Positions 34,691-45,479 are shown, counted from the first letter of the stretch. The stretch: 64,000 nt of DNA from Symsagittifera roscoffensis (GCF_963678635.1 NC_087063.1:26777649-26841648), one strand, 5' to 3'. Made by a program: numbers and translations. Notes: a model not told the origin generated them from the letters alone.

Positions 34691-36985
34691 ACGGTTAAAA
34701 AGAAAAAAACTAAGTCTAAGAATATATAAAATGGAGTCTGGTTAGAGTACATTTGAAGATATTCTTTGCCTTGAAACTTGAAATTGTTTTCCAAAAGTGT
34801 GACTTCTTATGTTTGAAATCGTGGTAAAAGCCCCATTACTGAACTCGTGGTTAAGTAGCGGAAAAGACATTATTTTTTAAAGTCATTTTTGTGGTTTTGA
34901 CGAGCCTATTTGATATTCCTCAGTTCGGTGATATGCTTCATAGATAGGCCTGTTCGATTAATGCTTTTGTCTATAAATCAAATTGAAAATATCTTCATTA
35001 TAGTTTTCATCATTGAAATTACAAAAAAAAACTGGAAAAAATTTAATTTGGATCTTGAATCGTGAGATTGACAACCCTGTTTGATGCTCCCCATTTTGGT
35101 GGTACCTTCATAGTTAGGCAATTAAGATTATGACTTTTGTCCATAAATCAAATTGAAAACTGTTTCTTCATGGTTTTCATTAAATTGGTTTACTTACCTT
35201 TCAACAAATCGTAAGGAAATCTAAATTGGATTGTGATGGGTGTCTCTCAAGACACCTACCTAGACACGGGGGATGTGAATTTTTTTTGAAAATTTTGGAA
35301 TTCCTTATTAACAAATCATCTTCAGCACTGATGTACTAGCTCCTGTTAGTTTTGTCTCAGCAAACTGTTCATTTGGCTATGACCTTCTCTAAATAATGGA
35401 CAATCTGTTTTTAACTAATTATGCACAGTTATCCAAAAAACTGCTTTGGAGTTGCCATTTTGTGTCACCGATCCAATTTTTTCTCACATTAACTAACAAA
35501 CTGAATATAATTGATTAATTTAAAGTTTGCGGGAATAAAGAATTGATTGATTTGGTTGGCATTTGAACATTTTTTTGCAAAACATGGACAGATCACAAAA
35601 CAGCAATTTATGAGGGCAAGCAACAATTTATCAGTTGGAGAGTAATTATTTCATTCGAAATAAAGGGGGGTCTCACAAAAAACCATTGATTAAATTATCA
35701 TAAAATCAAGGGTCCAAAATCGTATAAAACCAAAGTTTCAACAATTAAAAAAACCAATAGATGCTGTATTAATCAGTGAACGGAAAGACCGATTATTTTG
35801 ACTTTTTCTATCTACCGTCAAAAAATTTTTACCAACTTAAACGGGAAAAAAATAAAAAAAACATGTACTATTAAAACAGTATCCACCAAAGTATACGGTT
35901 TTTAACGTCTGTAAACACTCATAAATATGTTAGCCGGAAAAAAGGTTTCCAACTGGTTAAGTTTTATCAAATGATTATAATAGATAGACAGAAGAGAGAG
36001 GTGGACTAAACTGGTGGACTAAAAGGTGGACAATGATGTTTAAGTCTAAGAACAATATAAATTAGAGTCTGGTAAATTTATGTTTAAAGATGTTGTTTTC
36101 CTTGAAAATTTCAAAGAAGTAATCTCCCAAATTTGAAATTATGATTTATGCGTAAAGCCATTGACTTGCTTTTGTAAAACATTTAATTGGTTTGATTTTG
36201 CTTAGTTCAAAGAAATCGCGGTAAAACATATTTATTTTCTTAAAAAATTCGTGGGATTGACAAGCATATTTGATTTTCCCCAATTTGGTGGTACCTTATA
36301 TGCGATATAGAAGGCGTTTGGCATTATGGCTTTTGTCTAGAAATGAAATTGAAAATAGCTTCCTTATGGCTTTCATAAAAATTGGTTTTCTAAAATTACA
36401 ACAAATCATAACGATAAAAAGGTTTGGATTGTCACCGACCTAAGCGCGGGGGATGTGAACTTATATGAAATTTTCGGAAATGCTTATTAACAATTCATGT
36501 TCAGCTCTGCTGTTTTAGCTCCTGTTAGTTTTGTCTCATCCAAGAGTCCATTTGGTTTTGCAATCTCTAAATAATTGACATTTCATTCTTAACTATTCAT
36601 GCACAGTTATTCAAGATGCAGTTTTGGTGTTGGCATAATGTGTCAAAACTCCAATTTCGTCTCACATTAACTAACAAACTTGTTATATTTGATTGCATTA
36701 GGTTAAATATATAAAGAAACTTGGATTGATTGGATTTGCATTTGATCATTTTCTAACAAAACATGAACGAATCACAGAGCAGCCTTTTATTGAAGGTAAG
36801 CAAAAATTCAATCATTATAGAGTAATTAATTCATTCAAAATCATGGGCCTCAAAAAAGAAAACTTTTCATTAAATTATCATAGAATCAAAAGTCCAAAAT
36901 CATATAAGCCTTCACATTTAAAAACTGAAAGAACTCGTAGATGCTGTAATAATCAGTGAATGGAAATATGGATTATATTGAATTT
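34600..36985. repeat. Old tandem duplication, units of about 1.2-1.3 kb
   Basis: The first unit is about 34620-35820 and the second about 35950-36985. Anchors: TAAGTCTAAG at 34711 and 36041, GCTCCTGTTAGTTTTGTCTC at 35339 and 36518, and TCACATTAACTAACAAACT in both. The change in offset from 1330 to 1179 shows a deletion of about 150 bp in the second unit. No protein was recognised. Confidence 0.85.
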
Positions 36986-37129
36986 GAATTTTATGCGATT
37001 TTTAAAAAACCAAATTATGAAACAGTTTTGAAGGATTTTCGAAAGACGTATGTATTTTATTTTTTTTTTTTATTTTTTGAGAGAAAATATCTGAGACGAT
37101 AACTGAAATAATTTTATTGCCAGCATCCA

Positions 37130-38062
37130 GTTTCAAGCGTTAATAATCGATTATATTAAGATTTTAGTACCAGTCTCACTAAAATTGAGAAACAATCGAT
37201 TTTCACCAATTAATAATCGATTATAATTACTCTTTTCAAAATCAAATTATAATCAATTATAATCGATTATAGTCGATTTTTTATTCGACTATTTTTCGAT
37301 AAATTTATAATCGATTATAATTGATTATAATCCATTATTTTTTATCAAATTTCTATTTCATTAGTTTTGCACAAAAATCCATTATAATCGATTATAATTG
37401 ATTATAATCCCTTTTGTTTGTCCATTTTTGTGTTCGAAGTTGCATCTAAATTGCTTATATTTTATGCTTTTTGTGGACATTGGTTTCTATGAAAAATGAG
37501 AAAAATATTTTAAAAGTTTTCCAATTGATTCAAAATTATAAGTTTTGTTTTCATTTCTCCCCCATTAGGGTTGTTTTGTGATGCATATTTTAAGCTTTTT
37601 TTAAACACCAAAACATCAGCAAATTGATTTAGTCTCATCATTGATTCGAAAAATTTATTTTTCATATACCGCGAGAACCTTTCCCTTCATATGAAAGGAT
37701 CTCTATGAAACTTTTGTTTCGTGGTAAAACTTTGTGTTCAGATGAACCAAAGTGTTCAAGAGATCTCTCTTTTAGAGATTTTCTTATTGACACAAAAATT
37801 AATAACCCATAAGATATCATTTGAATATCGCAAAATTTCGGCAAAATGAGACATTATAATCGATTATAATCGATTATAATTGATTTTAAGGGTTTTTATT
37901 AAGAACTGTAATCAATTATTATCGATTATAAGGGATTATAATTTCTTGGAAAATATCACGATTATAATCAATTATAAGTCCCTTAAGGACCTAATTTTGG
38001 TAATTATAATCGATTATAATTGTCAAAAAATTATCATAATAATCCGTTATAATCGATTATTT
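37130..38062. repeat. Field of ATAATCGATTAT palindromes
   Basis: The self-complementary core ATAATCGATTAT and near variants (TAATTGATTATAAT) recur many times in two clusters, 37140-37410 and 37855-38060. About 450 bp of ordinary AT-rich sequence lies between them. No regular period is evident. Confidence 0.85.
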
Positions 38063-38433
38063 ACGCCTAAACTTGGATGCGGGTGGATACTCTGAAGACA
38101 TTGTGAAATGATATTAAATTAAATAAAAGGTTACTTTTACGGAAAGTTTTCAAACTGATTATAAGTTAATGATACTTTTTGGACAATCCACTGGTTTTTT
38201 TGTTTTTGATGATTCCAGGAAACTTGAAAGTTTGATTCGTAAAACTTGACTGAGTTTTGCCGAAGTTTTTAAATACAGTTGATGTAAAACAAACTTTGGA
38301 ACTATGCAACAATCCTCCCCACCCCCCCCCCCCCCCCAATGGTACCTATTTAAGAATCTCCACCCCTATAAATAAATACAGTAAAATAGCACTGACCTTT
38401 CTATTTAGAGTTTCAATTTTGCTGGATCCTGAT

Positions 38434-38512
38434 CGGTCGAAAAATCGACCGTTTTGATCTACTTAACAATCTCCCCCCTTTCTTGAAAGGGGTGGAGATT
38501 GTTAAGTAGATC
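38434..38512. repeat. Two adjacent hairpins
   Basis: CGGTCGA-aaaa-TCGACCG (about 38434-38451) is followed by a stem of about 27 bp: GATCTACTTAACAATCTCC at 38456 and its complement ending 38512, with a 3-base loop and one extra base in the stem. A C-run of about 17 lies nearby at 38321-38338, and a diverged version of the stem sequence (TATTTAAGAATCTCCACCCC) is at about 38346. This suggests the end of a small repeat. Confidence 0.8.
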
Positions 38513-38519
38513 CCAAACT

Positions 38520-40187
38520 TTGCTGAGTTGATTTTTCTTTCACCGCTCAGAACACTTCTTAGGTAATCCTGTTGGGTGATAATAGTAGCGCCAGTAAAAC
38601 CAGACTGCACTCGCTATGTATAGACAAGCAGAGAGCCACTATTGTATCAGAGTTTACGAACAAAGAGGCATAGAAAAGTTCAAGCTAACTTCAGTTATCA
38701 GATTATAGCTACCTGAAAAATGAACTGCACACCTTTTTGAAGAGTAATCCAAGACTATATATGGCAAGATATAACTAAAATTGGCATCGTAATATTGCAT
38801 TACAAATTAAAACTTTTTAGTAAAAGAGCAACCTAGATTAGTTCTCAATAAGATCAATTGAACACTGCAAATTTAGAGCGGGAGATTGCCTGTTGTAGAT
38901 CTGCCATAAATTTTCAAATGATTAGAAGTTTGTACTAAATTTCCCTATAGAAAAAAAACATTGGTCAGGTTTGTACCAAAATTATTTAACTCGAAATCTG
39001 ATTGGTGAAATAGTGAATGGTTGAACTAATTGTCTATTGCTCAAACAACATAAAATCAAACAGCCTAAGCAACAAAATCATGACCAACGCAGTCGCGCGA
39101 ACGGCTTACAAGCTAAGCTTGCTAACGGAGGGACGGGCTCTGTAAAAATTAGAGTCAATGACTTTAAACCGAGGTAAAGGGCTTTCTAGTCTTTGACGAA
39201 TTAAACAGTTCGGTAAGCGATCAATTTTTCTTTTGGTACAAACTAGGATGATTTTTTATTTTAGTTTTTGTAAATGGGGTATTTTAGCAGGGTAACAGTG
39301 CCAAAGTGCAAACGTTCCGAACTGAAACGTTGCTCATCAGTGTCAAAGAATGTTTTGAATACTGTTCTTAGGCTTGTGTTCAGTAAACCAATGTATCAGT
39401 AATTAACCATATACGTAGTTTGAATTACGTAATAACTTTATTTTTTTTTCAAATAGAATTGACCTTACGAGTGTAAATAAATGGCCGAAGCATGCATCAA
39501 ACAAAAAAGCGCTGAGTATACAAACCATTTAAAAAGTGCTATCAGAGGAATTAAATTTGCTTGACATTTTTAACAGTTACATACTTGTTAGATAACTAAT
39601 ATATAACAATTATGTATTTTCGGTTGGCTTATAATTCTACTGGTTTATACACCCTCGAATTTTCATGAGCTAAAATGAAAATTGAAGGTTGCAAGATTCC
39701 TGAAAAGAGTCGATTTATTTCAATTTTAAATCACGTTTTTGCTGTACGAAAGAAATGAAATTTTTTGTATAAATCTGAGATTTTTTAAATGTGATTATGA
39801 AATCAAAAGATGCAATTATTTTGAAATTTTAGTTAACTGATCTGGTCCGTCGTTTTCGGTTTGCTGATACATCAATTTACTGAACAACCCACTGTTTTTT
39901 CATCCCAAATCACTGACAAGTAACGTAATTCAAATATTAAAAAAAAATTTTAAAGACAAGAATGGCCATTATAATTGATGCCGCTTGTTAAACAACCAAC
40001 ATTTACCAAAACGGGGCGCCCTTAACTTTTCTGACCAATCAAATAACGCAAAACTTTAAATTTCATCATTTTTCGGCACTGTTAAACACATTTTCAGTTT
40101 CAGTGCCAATGTATTTTGGCACTGTTGTGCGCCCCTTGAAAAAACCCACCGAAATTAGGTATACTAGCTTGAACTTTGGTCTTGTAG
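38520..40187. other. No recognised gene; expected location of missing Rab7 5' exons
   Basis: The P-loop exon (GDSGVGKT) and the switch I exon of Rab7 were looked for here and not found. No other feature was recognised. Confidence 0.4.
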
Positions 40188-40236
40188 ATTTTGGTCGATG
40201 AAAAACGTGTAGTTTTACAAATCTGGGACACAGCAG
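40188..40236 (+). pseudogene. Rab7: Rab7-like exon A (end of switch I to DTAG)
   Basis: The 49 nt exon, after acceptor CTTTGGTCTTGTAG and before donor GTTCGT, reads ILVDEKRVVLQIWDTA plus one base. This aligns with the Rab7 segment leading to the G3 motif WDTAGQE. Its phase (+1) is exactly that required by the following B exons. Rab7 is the late-endosome and lysosome GTPase. No upstream exon carrying the P-loop was found, so the locus as seen is 5'-incomplete. Confidence 0.8.
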
Positions 40237-40857
40237 GTTCGTTTAAACGGCGGTGCACACAAAACAGTTGTTAAAAAAAAAACAAATTATCCAAGTGCAG
40301 AATGAATCAATTGAACGAAGCTTTAACTATCAAACTACTCGTTACGCATTTTATTCTTTGCCCTGAAGAATTTGCCAGAAAAATTCACAGAAAACTCCAC
40401 ATCCGCAAACGCATGGTCGTCTGTCTGGCTGCATGACCTTAAAATTTTCTTGCTCAATTTAATGAACTCTTCTAAACATTCATTGTTTTTTTTGCACAAT
40501 CTCACTAAGCAATTACCAATGGCAACAAATGTGAACTGATGTAAACTTTTCGTGATCAATATGCAGTTACAGATGCAGGGGCTGATGCAAAATAAGTTCG
40601 TCCTAGCCAATCAGAGATAATAATTTGGTCTTGTTCTGGAACCATACTGCTCTTGCAACACTCGTCTTTTTTACTTTCGCTAATACGGATAAGATAACTG
40701 TACCCAGTTTTTATGCTCCGCGTAACAACTTACACGAGAAGAAACGAAAGCTTGAACTAATATTTCATTTAAACGTCTCTAATAGCAAATATTTAGGCAT
40801 TACGGCATGATTTTTCGTATGATTAGTTATCCCGACAAAATAGTTTTTAATAATTAG

Positions 40858-41039
40858 GCCAACAACGCTTTCAATCTATTGGATTTCCATTCTACAGAGG
40901 TGCAGATTGCTGTTTTGGTGTACGATTTCTTTTAAATGAATTCATTCCTATTCATTCCGACTCATACAGGGATGAGTTTCTTCATCAATGCGATCCGCCT
41001 AACCCAGAAATATTTCCCTTCATAGCAATCAGAATGAAT
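40858..41039 (+). pseudogene. Rab7: Rab7-like exon B, oldest copy (B')
   Basis: The exon is 182 nt and open throughout, with the same acceptor context (TTTTTAATAATTAG) as the other B copies. It reads QQRFQSIGFPFYRGADCC and, later, DSYRDEFLHQCDPP and EIFPFIAIRMN. Between them about 19 codons are in a shifted frame, caused by compensating indels, so the Rab7 LVxDV block is scrambled. Total length and phase are nevertheless conserved. Confidence 0.8.
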
Positions 41040-41605
41040 GTTTGTATAAAAAATCGCCAGTCTAGTGCACGCATGACTGCCTTCCTAATTATTTTGCCCA
41101 GCCCCAAATATTTCATTTAAACGTCTCTAATAGCAAATATATTACTTCTTTATATAATTATATTCTACATGATTCGAAAATTGATCGAAAAAAAAAGAAA
41201 TTGCACTGGAGAAAATTGCACTGATCAGAAAAAAAAAGAAATTGCACTGGATCGCAGTCGTTATAAGATTTATTTGGACAAAAGATTTTCAATGATCTTT
41301 CCCAACTTTTTTTTTAAATTTAGCTTGAAATTGCAAACCGCTAACCGCGTGATGTGATACAATACTGCATATACTATGTAAAAAGAATGATCAGCAAAAA
41401 AGAGAAAATAATGAGTTGTGGTTGCGGGTGTCCAGAAAAACTCAATTTTATTTGGGATGGTCTGAAAATGCCAAAATTTGGTCACAGCAGTCTTGACATG
41501 AAATTACAACCTCAATCCAGGTCTTCAACCGGAGTTAAACTTAGGTATTACGGCACGATTCGTTGTCTGATTAGTTATCCCGGTAAAATAGTTTTTAATA
41601 ATTAG

Positions 41606-41787
41606 GCCAAGAACGCTTCCAATCTCTTGGAGTTGCATTCTACAGAGATGCTGATTGCTGTGTGTTGGTCTACGATGTCTCCAATTGGAATTCGTTCCTC
41701 CAGCTTGATTCAAAAATGGATGAGTTTCTTCATCACTGCGATCCACCCAAACTAGAAATATTCCCCTTCATAGTAATCGGAATGAAT
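41606..41787 (+). pseudogene. Rab7: Rab7-like exon B1
   Basis: This 182 nt exon (phase 1 in, phase 0 out, donor GTCAGT) reads QERFQSLGVAFYRDADCC, then VLVYDV and DEFLHHCDPP, and ends FPFIVIGMN. It keeps the catalytic Gln of WDTAGQE when joined to exon A. The Rab7 sequence following FPFVVLG should be NKID; here the joined reading gives MNMN, so the guanine-specificity motif is lost. Copy B2 is nearly identical. Confidence 0.88.
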
Positions 41788-42172
41788 GTCAGTATAAAAA
41801 ATCACCAGTCTAGTGCACGCATAACTGTCTTCCTAAAATTTTTCCAGCCCTAAAAATTTTATATAAGCATCTCTTCAGCAAATATATTCCTTCCTCTGAT
41901 GAATACTTTCTACATGATTCAAAATGAAAACAATTAGTTGCACTGGAGCGCAGTCATTCTTAGATGTTTTTGGACAGAAGGTTTTTTAATGATCTTTACC
42001 ATTTTTTTTAAATAAATTAAGCTTGATATTGCGAACCCTTTATCGCGTGATATTTTACTGCATTTGATATGCAAATAGAATGATTTCAAATAATTCAAAT
42101 GTTTGCTGAAGTACCATTAAAGTTCTAATAGTTTTACTAACAGCAACTTTTTTTTGTTCGGAGGACTAAAAA

Positions 42173-42442
42173 ATGGCTTTTTTGATGAACCTCCCAGAAA
42201 TATTCAAAACAACCCCTTTTAAACTATTTATATATCTTACTCTTGTATGGAAACCTAACAAGTTACACATAGAGTCCCAGTTTCAATCAATTTGCAAACT
42301 TTTTGGGGTTATGGGCTGGCTCACTAAGTTTCTTTCGAGGGAAAATAAGTCTCTTCAATCAAATAAGGGAAGAGTTGAGACTATCATTGCTGAAAAATTG
42401 TACCAAGGCTATCAAAAATGCGTTATGACTGATCCAACTTAA
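42173..42442 (+). CDS. 89-residue open frame inside Rab7 B-C intron, unit 1
   Basis: Starts with ATG (MAFLMNLPEIFKTTPF) and ends at TAA. No family is recognised. The frame is predicted to have a hydrophobic N-terminal half and a basic C-terminal half. The second unit encodes the same 89 residues, with at least one synonymous base change. It may be a host small gene, a mobile-element relic, or chance kept by recent duplication. Confidence 0.35.
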   Translation: MAFLMNLPEIFKTTPFKLFIYLTLVWKPNKLHIESQFQSICKLFGVMGWLTKFLSRENKSLQSNKGRVETIIAEKLYQGYQKCVMTDPT

Positions 42443-42542
42443 GACACGAAAACGCAAAATAAATTGCTTTTCAGATTTTATTCCTACTTTGATCTCACAA
42501 TTAAAAAAAAATTAATTGATTCATTCACTTTTTATACCTTAG

Positions 42543-42656
42543 ATGAATCAGAGCGAAAGAGTTGTAGGAGCAAGGAGAGCGCAGCAGTGGTGTCAAAATC
42601 ATCACAATATTCCAAATTTCGAAGTAGATGCAGATGATGTCAGTGCAGTTGATAAT
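42543..42656 (+). pseudogene. Rab7: Rab7-like exon C1
   Basis: This 114 nt exon (phase 0 at both ends; acceptor TTTATACCTTAG, donor GTAAGC) reads ERVVGARRAQQWC and NIPNFEVDADDV. These align with the Rab7 NRQV-KRAQAWC and NIPYFETSAKE blocks. The SAK (G5) motif is replaced by DAD. Joined to B1, the spacing from the FPF block to RRAQ equals Rab7 exactly. No following exon (EQAF..., C-terminal cysteines) was found. Confidence 0.88.
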
Positions 42657-42922
42657 GTAAGCTTGTGATATAATGTAAGCTTGTGCATATAGTATGTAAA
42701 AAGAATGATCAGCAAAAAGAGAAAACAATGAGTTGTGGTTGCGGCTGTCTAGAAATACTCAATTTTATTTGGGATGGTCTGAAAATGCCAAAATTTGGTC
42801 ACAGCAGTCTTGACATGAAATTACAACCTCAATCCAGGTCTTCAACCGGAGTTAAACTTAGGTATTACGGCACGATTCGTTGTCTGATTAGTTATCCCGG
42901 TAAAATAGTTTTTAATAATTAG

Positions 42923-43104
42923 GCCAAGAACGCTTCCAATCTCTTGGAGTTGCATTCTACAGAGATGCTGATTGCTGTGTGTTGGTCTACGATGTCTCCA
43001 ATTGGAATTCGTTCCTCCAGCTTGATTCAAAAATGGATGAGTTTCCTCATCATTGCGATCCACCCAACCCAGAAATATTCCCCTTCATAGTAATCGGAAC
43101 GAAT
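42923..43104 (+). pseudogene. Rab7: Rab7-like exon B2
   Basis: A second copy of B1 from the 1317 bp duplication. It is 182 nt, open, with the same splice contexts; the final residues read GTN instead of GMN, and CDPPNPE replaces CDPPKLE. Confidence 0.88.
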
Positions 43105-43490
43105 GTCAGTATAAAAAAACACCAGCTAGTGCACGCATAACTGTCTTCCTAAAATTTTTCCAGCCCTAAAAATTTTATATAAGCATCTCTTCAGCAAATA
43201 TAATCCTTCCTCTGATGAATACTTTCTACATGATTCAAAATGAAAACAATTAGTTGCACTGGAGCGCAGTCATTCTTAGATGTTTTTGGACAGAAGATTT
43301 TTTTAATGATCTTTACCATTTTTTTTTAAATAAATTAAGCTTGATATTGCGAACCCTTTATCGCGTGATATTTTACTGCATTTGATATGCAAATAGAATG
43401 ATTTCAAATAATTCAAATGTTTGCTGAAGTACCATTAAAGTTCTAATAGTTTTACTACCAGCAACTTTTTTTTGTTCGGAGGACTAAAAA

Positions 43491-43760
43491 ATGGCTTTTT
43501 TGATGAACCTCCCAGAAATATTCAAAACAACCCCTTTTAAACTATTTATATATCTTACTCTTGTATGGAAACCTAACAAGTTACACATAGAGTCCCAGTT
43601 TCAATCAATTTGCAAACTTTTTGGGGTTATGGGCTGGCTCACTAAGTTTCTTTCGAGGGAAAATAAGTCTCTTCAATCAAATAAGGGAAGAGTTGAGACT
43701 ATCATTGCTGAAAAATTGTACCAAGGCTATCAAAAATGTGTTATGACTGATCCAACTTAA
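43491..43760 (+). CDS. 89-residue open frame, unit 2
   Basis: Same predicted protein as 42173-42442. The codon for the Cys near the end is TGT here and TGC there. Confidence 0.35.
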   Translation: MAFLMNLPEIFKTTPFKLFIYLTLVWKPNKLHIESQFQSICKLFGVMGWLTKFLSRENKSLQSNKGRVETIIAEKLYQGYQKCVMTDPT

Positions 43761-43860
43761 GACACGAAAACGCAAAATAAATTGCTTTTCAGATTTTCTT
43801 CCTACTTTGATCTCACAATTAAAAAAAATATAATTGATTCATTCACTTTTTATACCTTAG

Positions 43861-43974
43861 ATGAATCAGAGCGAAAGAGTTGTAGGAGCAAGGAGAGCGC
43901 AGCAGTGGTGTCAAAATCATCACAATATTCCACATTTCGAAGTAGATGCAGATGATGTCAGTGCAGTTGATAAT
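43861..43974 (+). pseudogene. Rab7: Rab7-like exon C2
   Basis: A second copy of C1: 114 nt, same splice contexts, with one visible replacement (NIPHFE for NIPNFE). A palindrome follows at 43983, about where similarity to the first unit ends. Confidence 0.88.
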
Positions 43975-43982
43975 GTAAGCTT

Positions 43983-44056
43983 GTTTAATTAAGGACCTTA
44001 TAATTAAGGTCCTTAATTAAACATTAAGGACCTTATTAATTAAGGACCTTATAATC
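43983..44056. repeat. Palindrome and direct repeats of TTAATTAAGGACCTTA
   Basis: GTTTAATTAAGGACCTTA is followed after four bases by its exact complement (to 44022). Two further ATTAAGGACCTTAT copies follow. It lies directly at the end of the Rab7 exon array. Confidence 0.85.
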
Positions 44057-44399
44057 ATTCCTTATTTTCATATTTCCATTTTTCCATATTTCATTGTATG
44101 AAATATGGATTTTCATATTTCCGCAATTTTCTTATTCCCGCAATTTTTGGTCAAGCAAAACTTCAGCAGTGATATGCTAGAATTATTAGTCACTTAATAC
44201 TTAAAGTTATTTTAAAAAAAATGATAATAATGATGATCATGATAATACAATTAATAAACTTTAAGGATTAAAAACAGGAAGAATAAAAGTTATAAGAATC
44301 ATAAAAGCAATACTAAAAAAACCTAATGATGAAGATCATAATTAATATGAAAATCAAAAAAGTTATCGTAACAATCATAATTTCCGATGTTGAGTTTAT

Positions 44400-44490
44400 G
44401 TGATCATGGCCGAACGTTTACAGAGCGTCCGACTCCAGCGAAAACAGACCAAAAATAGAGTCGGTACTCAAGTTGAGGGTTCTGTCAAAG
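44400..44490 (+). repeat. tRNA-Leu/Ser-like SINE head or pseudogene
   Basis: ATGGCCGAACGTTTACAGAG resembles the D-arm start of class II tRNAs. GGGTTCTGTC at 44477 is a B box with one change (TTCTG for TTCGA). Stems do not pair fully. Confidence 0.4.
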
Positions 44491-44910
44491 GCATCAAATT
44501 TTAGTTTTGGCCATCAAACCTCGAATTATGCGGAATACTTTTCAAATTTACATTAAAAAAAATCAGGTAAGTGTAAACAAAATAGTTATTTTCCCATTTT
44601 ACCCGTTTAGTAAAAATTTCCCACTCTGCGTTAGTACGAAGTGAACTCTTCTGGCCTTCAAAGACGCCCATTTTTAGCAGTTTAATTTTGTTCACATAGA
44701 GCATCCCGGGTTCACCAAAATTTTCATACACTTTCCATATATGAGAAACTTCTTGTTATACAATTCTATACATACTATACGTATAGAAAATTTTATGAAA
44801 TCTCTATGATAATTTTTTTTCTATATACGGAATTTGTATGATTAGAAATTTCCCATATATGAAAATAGCATGACTAGAAAACTTTCATATATGAAAATTT
44901 TATGATTACA

Positions 44911-45018
44911 ACTTTTTTAAAATGAGATGAGGCATCAATTAGGACTAAGCCAATTAATCATCTTGTGGGATTAATTGGCTTGGTCGTAATTGATGCCTCA
45001 TCTCATTTTAAAAAAGTG
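44911..45018. repeat. Long near-perfect hairpin
   Basis: The left arm ACTTTTTTAAAATGAGATGA... (about 49 bp) and its complement to 45018 flank a loop of about 9 bases. Only a couple of mismatches lie mid-stem. No terminal duplication was noted. Confidence 0.88.
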
Positions 45019-45479
45019 CAATCTCTGAACAGAGAAAAAAATATGACAAAAATTACGGTAATTTAGAGATTTGAAGCTCAATCTCTGCGTTATCTGCAAG
45101 TAAATTTTCTCAGCTCTTGAGAGTGCAACAAGTTTTCACACCTAATTCAATGAGAACCAATATCTGGGGTGGGGGATCAAACGCGAAAAACAAACTTGTA
45201 ACTGAGTTGAACAACGCAAAACCCAAAAACTGACAAAAATGATGGTTCAGCCATTTCAATGAGCTGCATCACATTCTGTCACGGGACAACCGTTCTGTCA
45301 TCTGCATCCATTTGCCATATTTAGTTTCATAACTAACATCTACAAAGACATTTTATCGTGCAAGAAAGTAAAAAAAATGAGAAAGAAAATGTTAAGGAAA
45401 AAAATTTCCAATCAATTAAATATTGGAAACATTTCTTATATTGCAAACAAAGCATGACAAACTAGCGTGGAAAAAACAA

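Larger units (their letters stand above)
40755..43985. repeat. Tandemly multiplied Rab7 exon units
   Basis: Two near-identical units (41365-42681 and 42682 to about 43985, offset 1317-1318 bp) each carry exons B and C. A third, older and shorter relative covers about 40755-41364. It shares CTCTAATAGCAAATAT, TTGCACTGGA and GCGTGATGTGATAC-type anchors with the units but has only exon B. Confidence 0.92.

Noticed and set aside
37130-38062. CRISPR array or origin of replication
   Set aside because: There are no regular repeat-spacer intervals and the genome is eukaryotic; it is an irregular palindrome field.
40335-40610. 91-residue minus-strand frame inside the Rab7 intron
   Set aside because: It opens with TTG rather than ATG, matches nothing recognised, and has no splice or start context.
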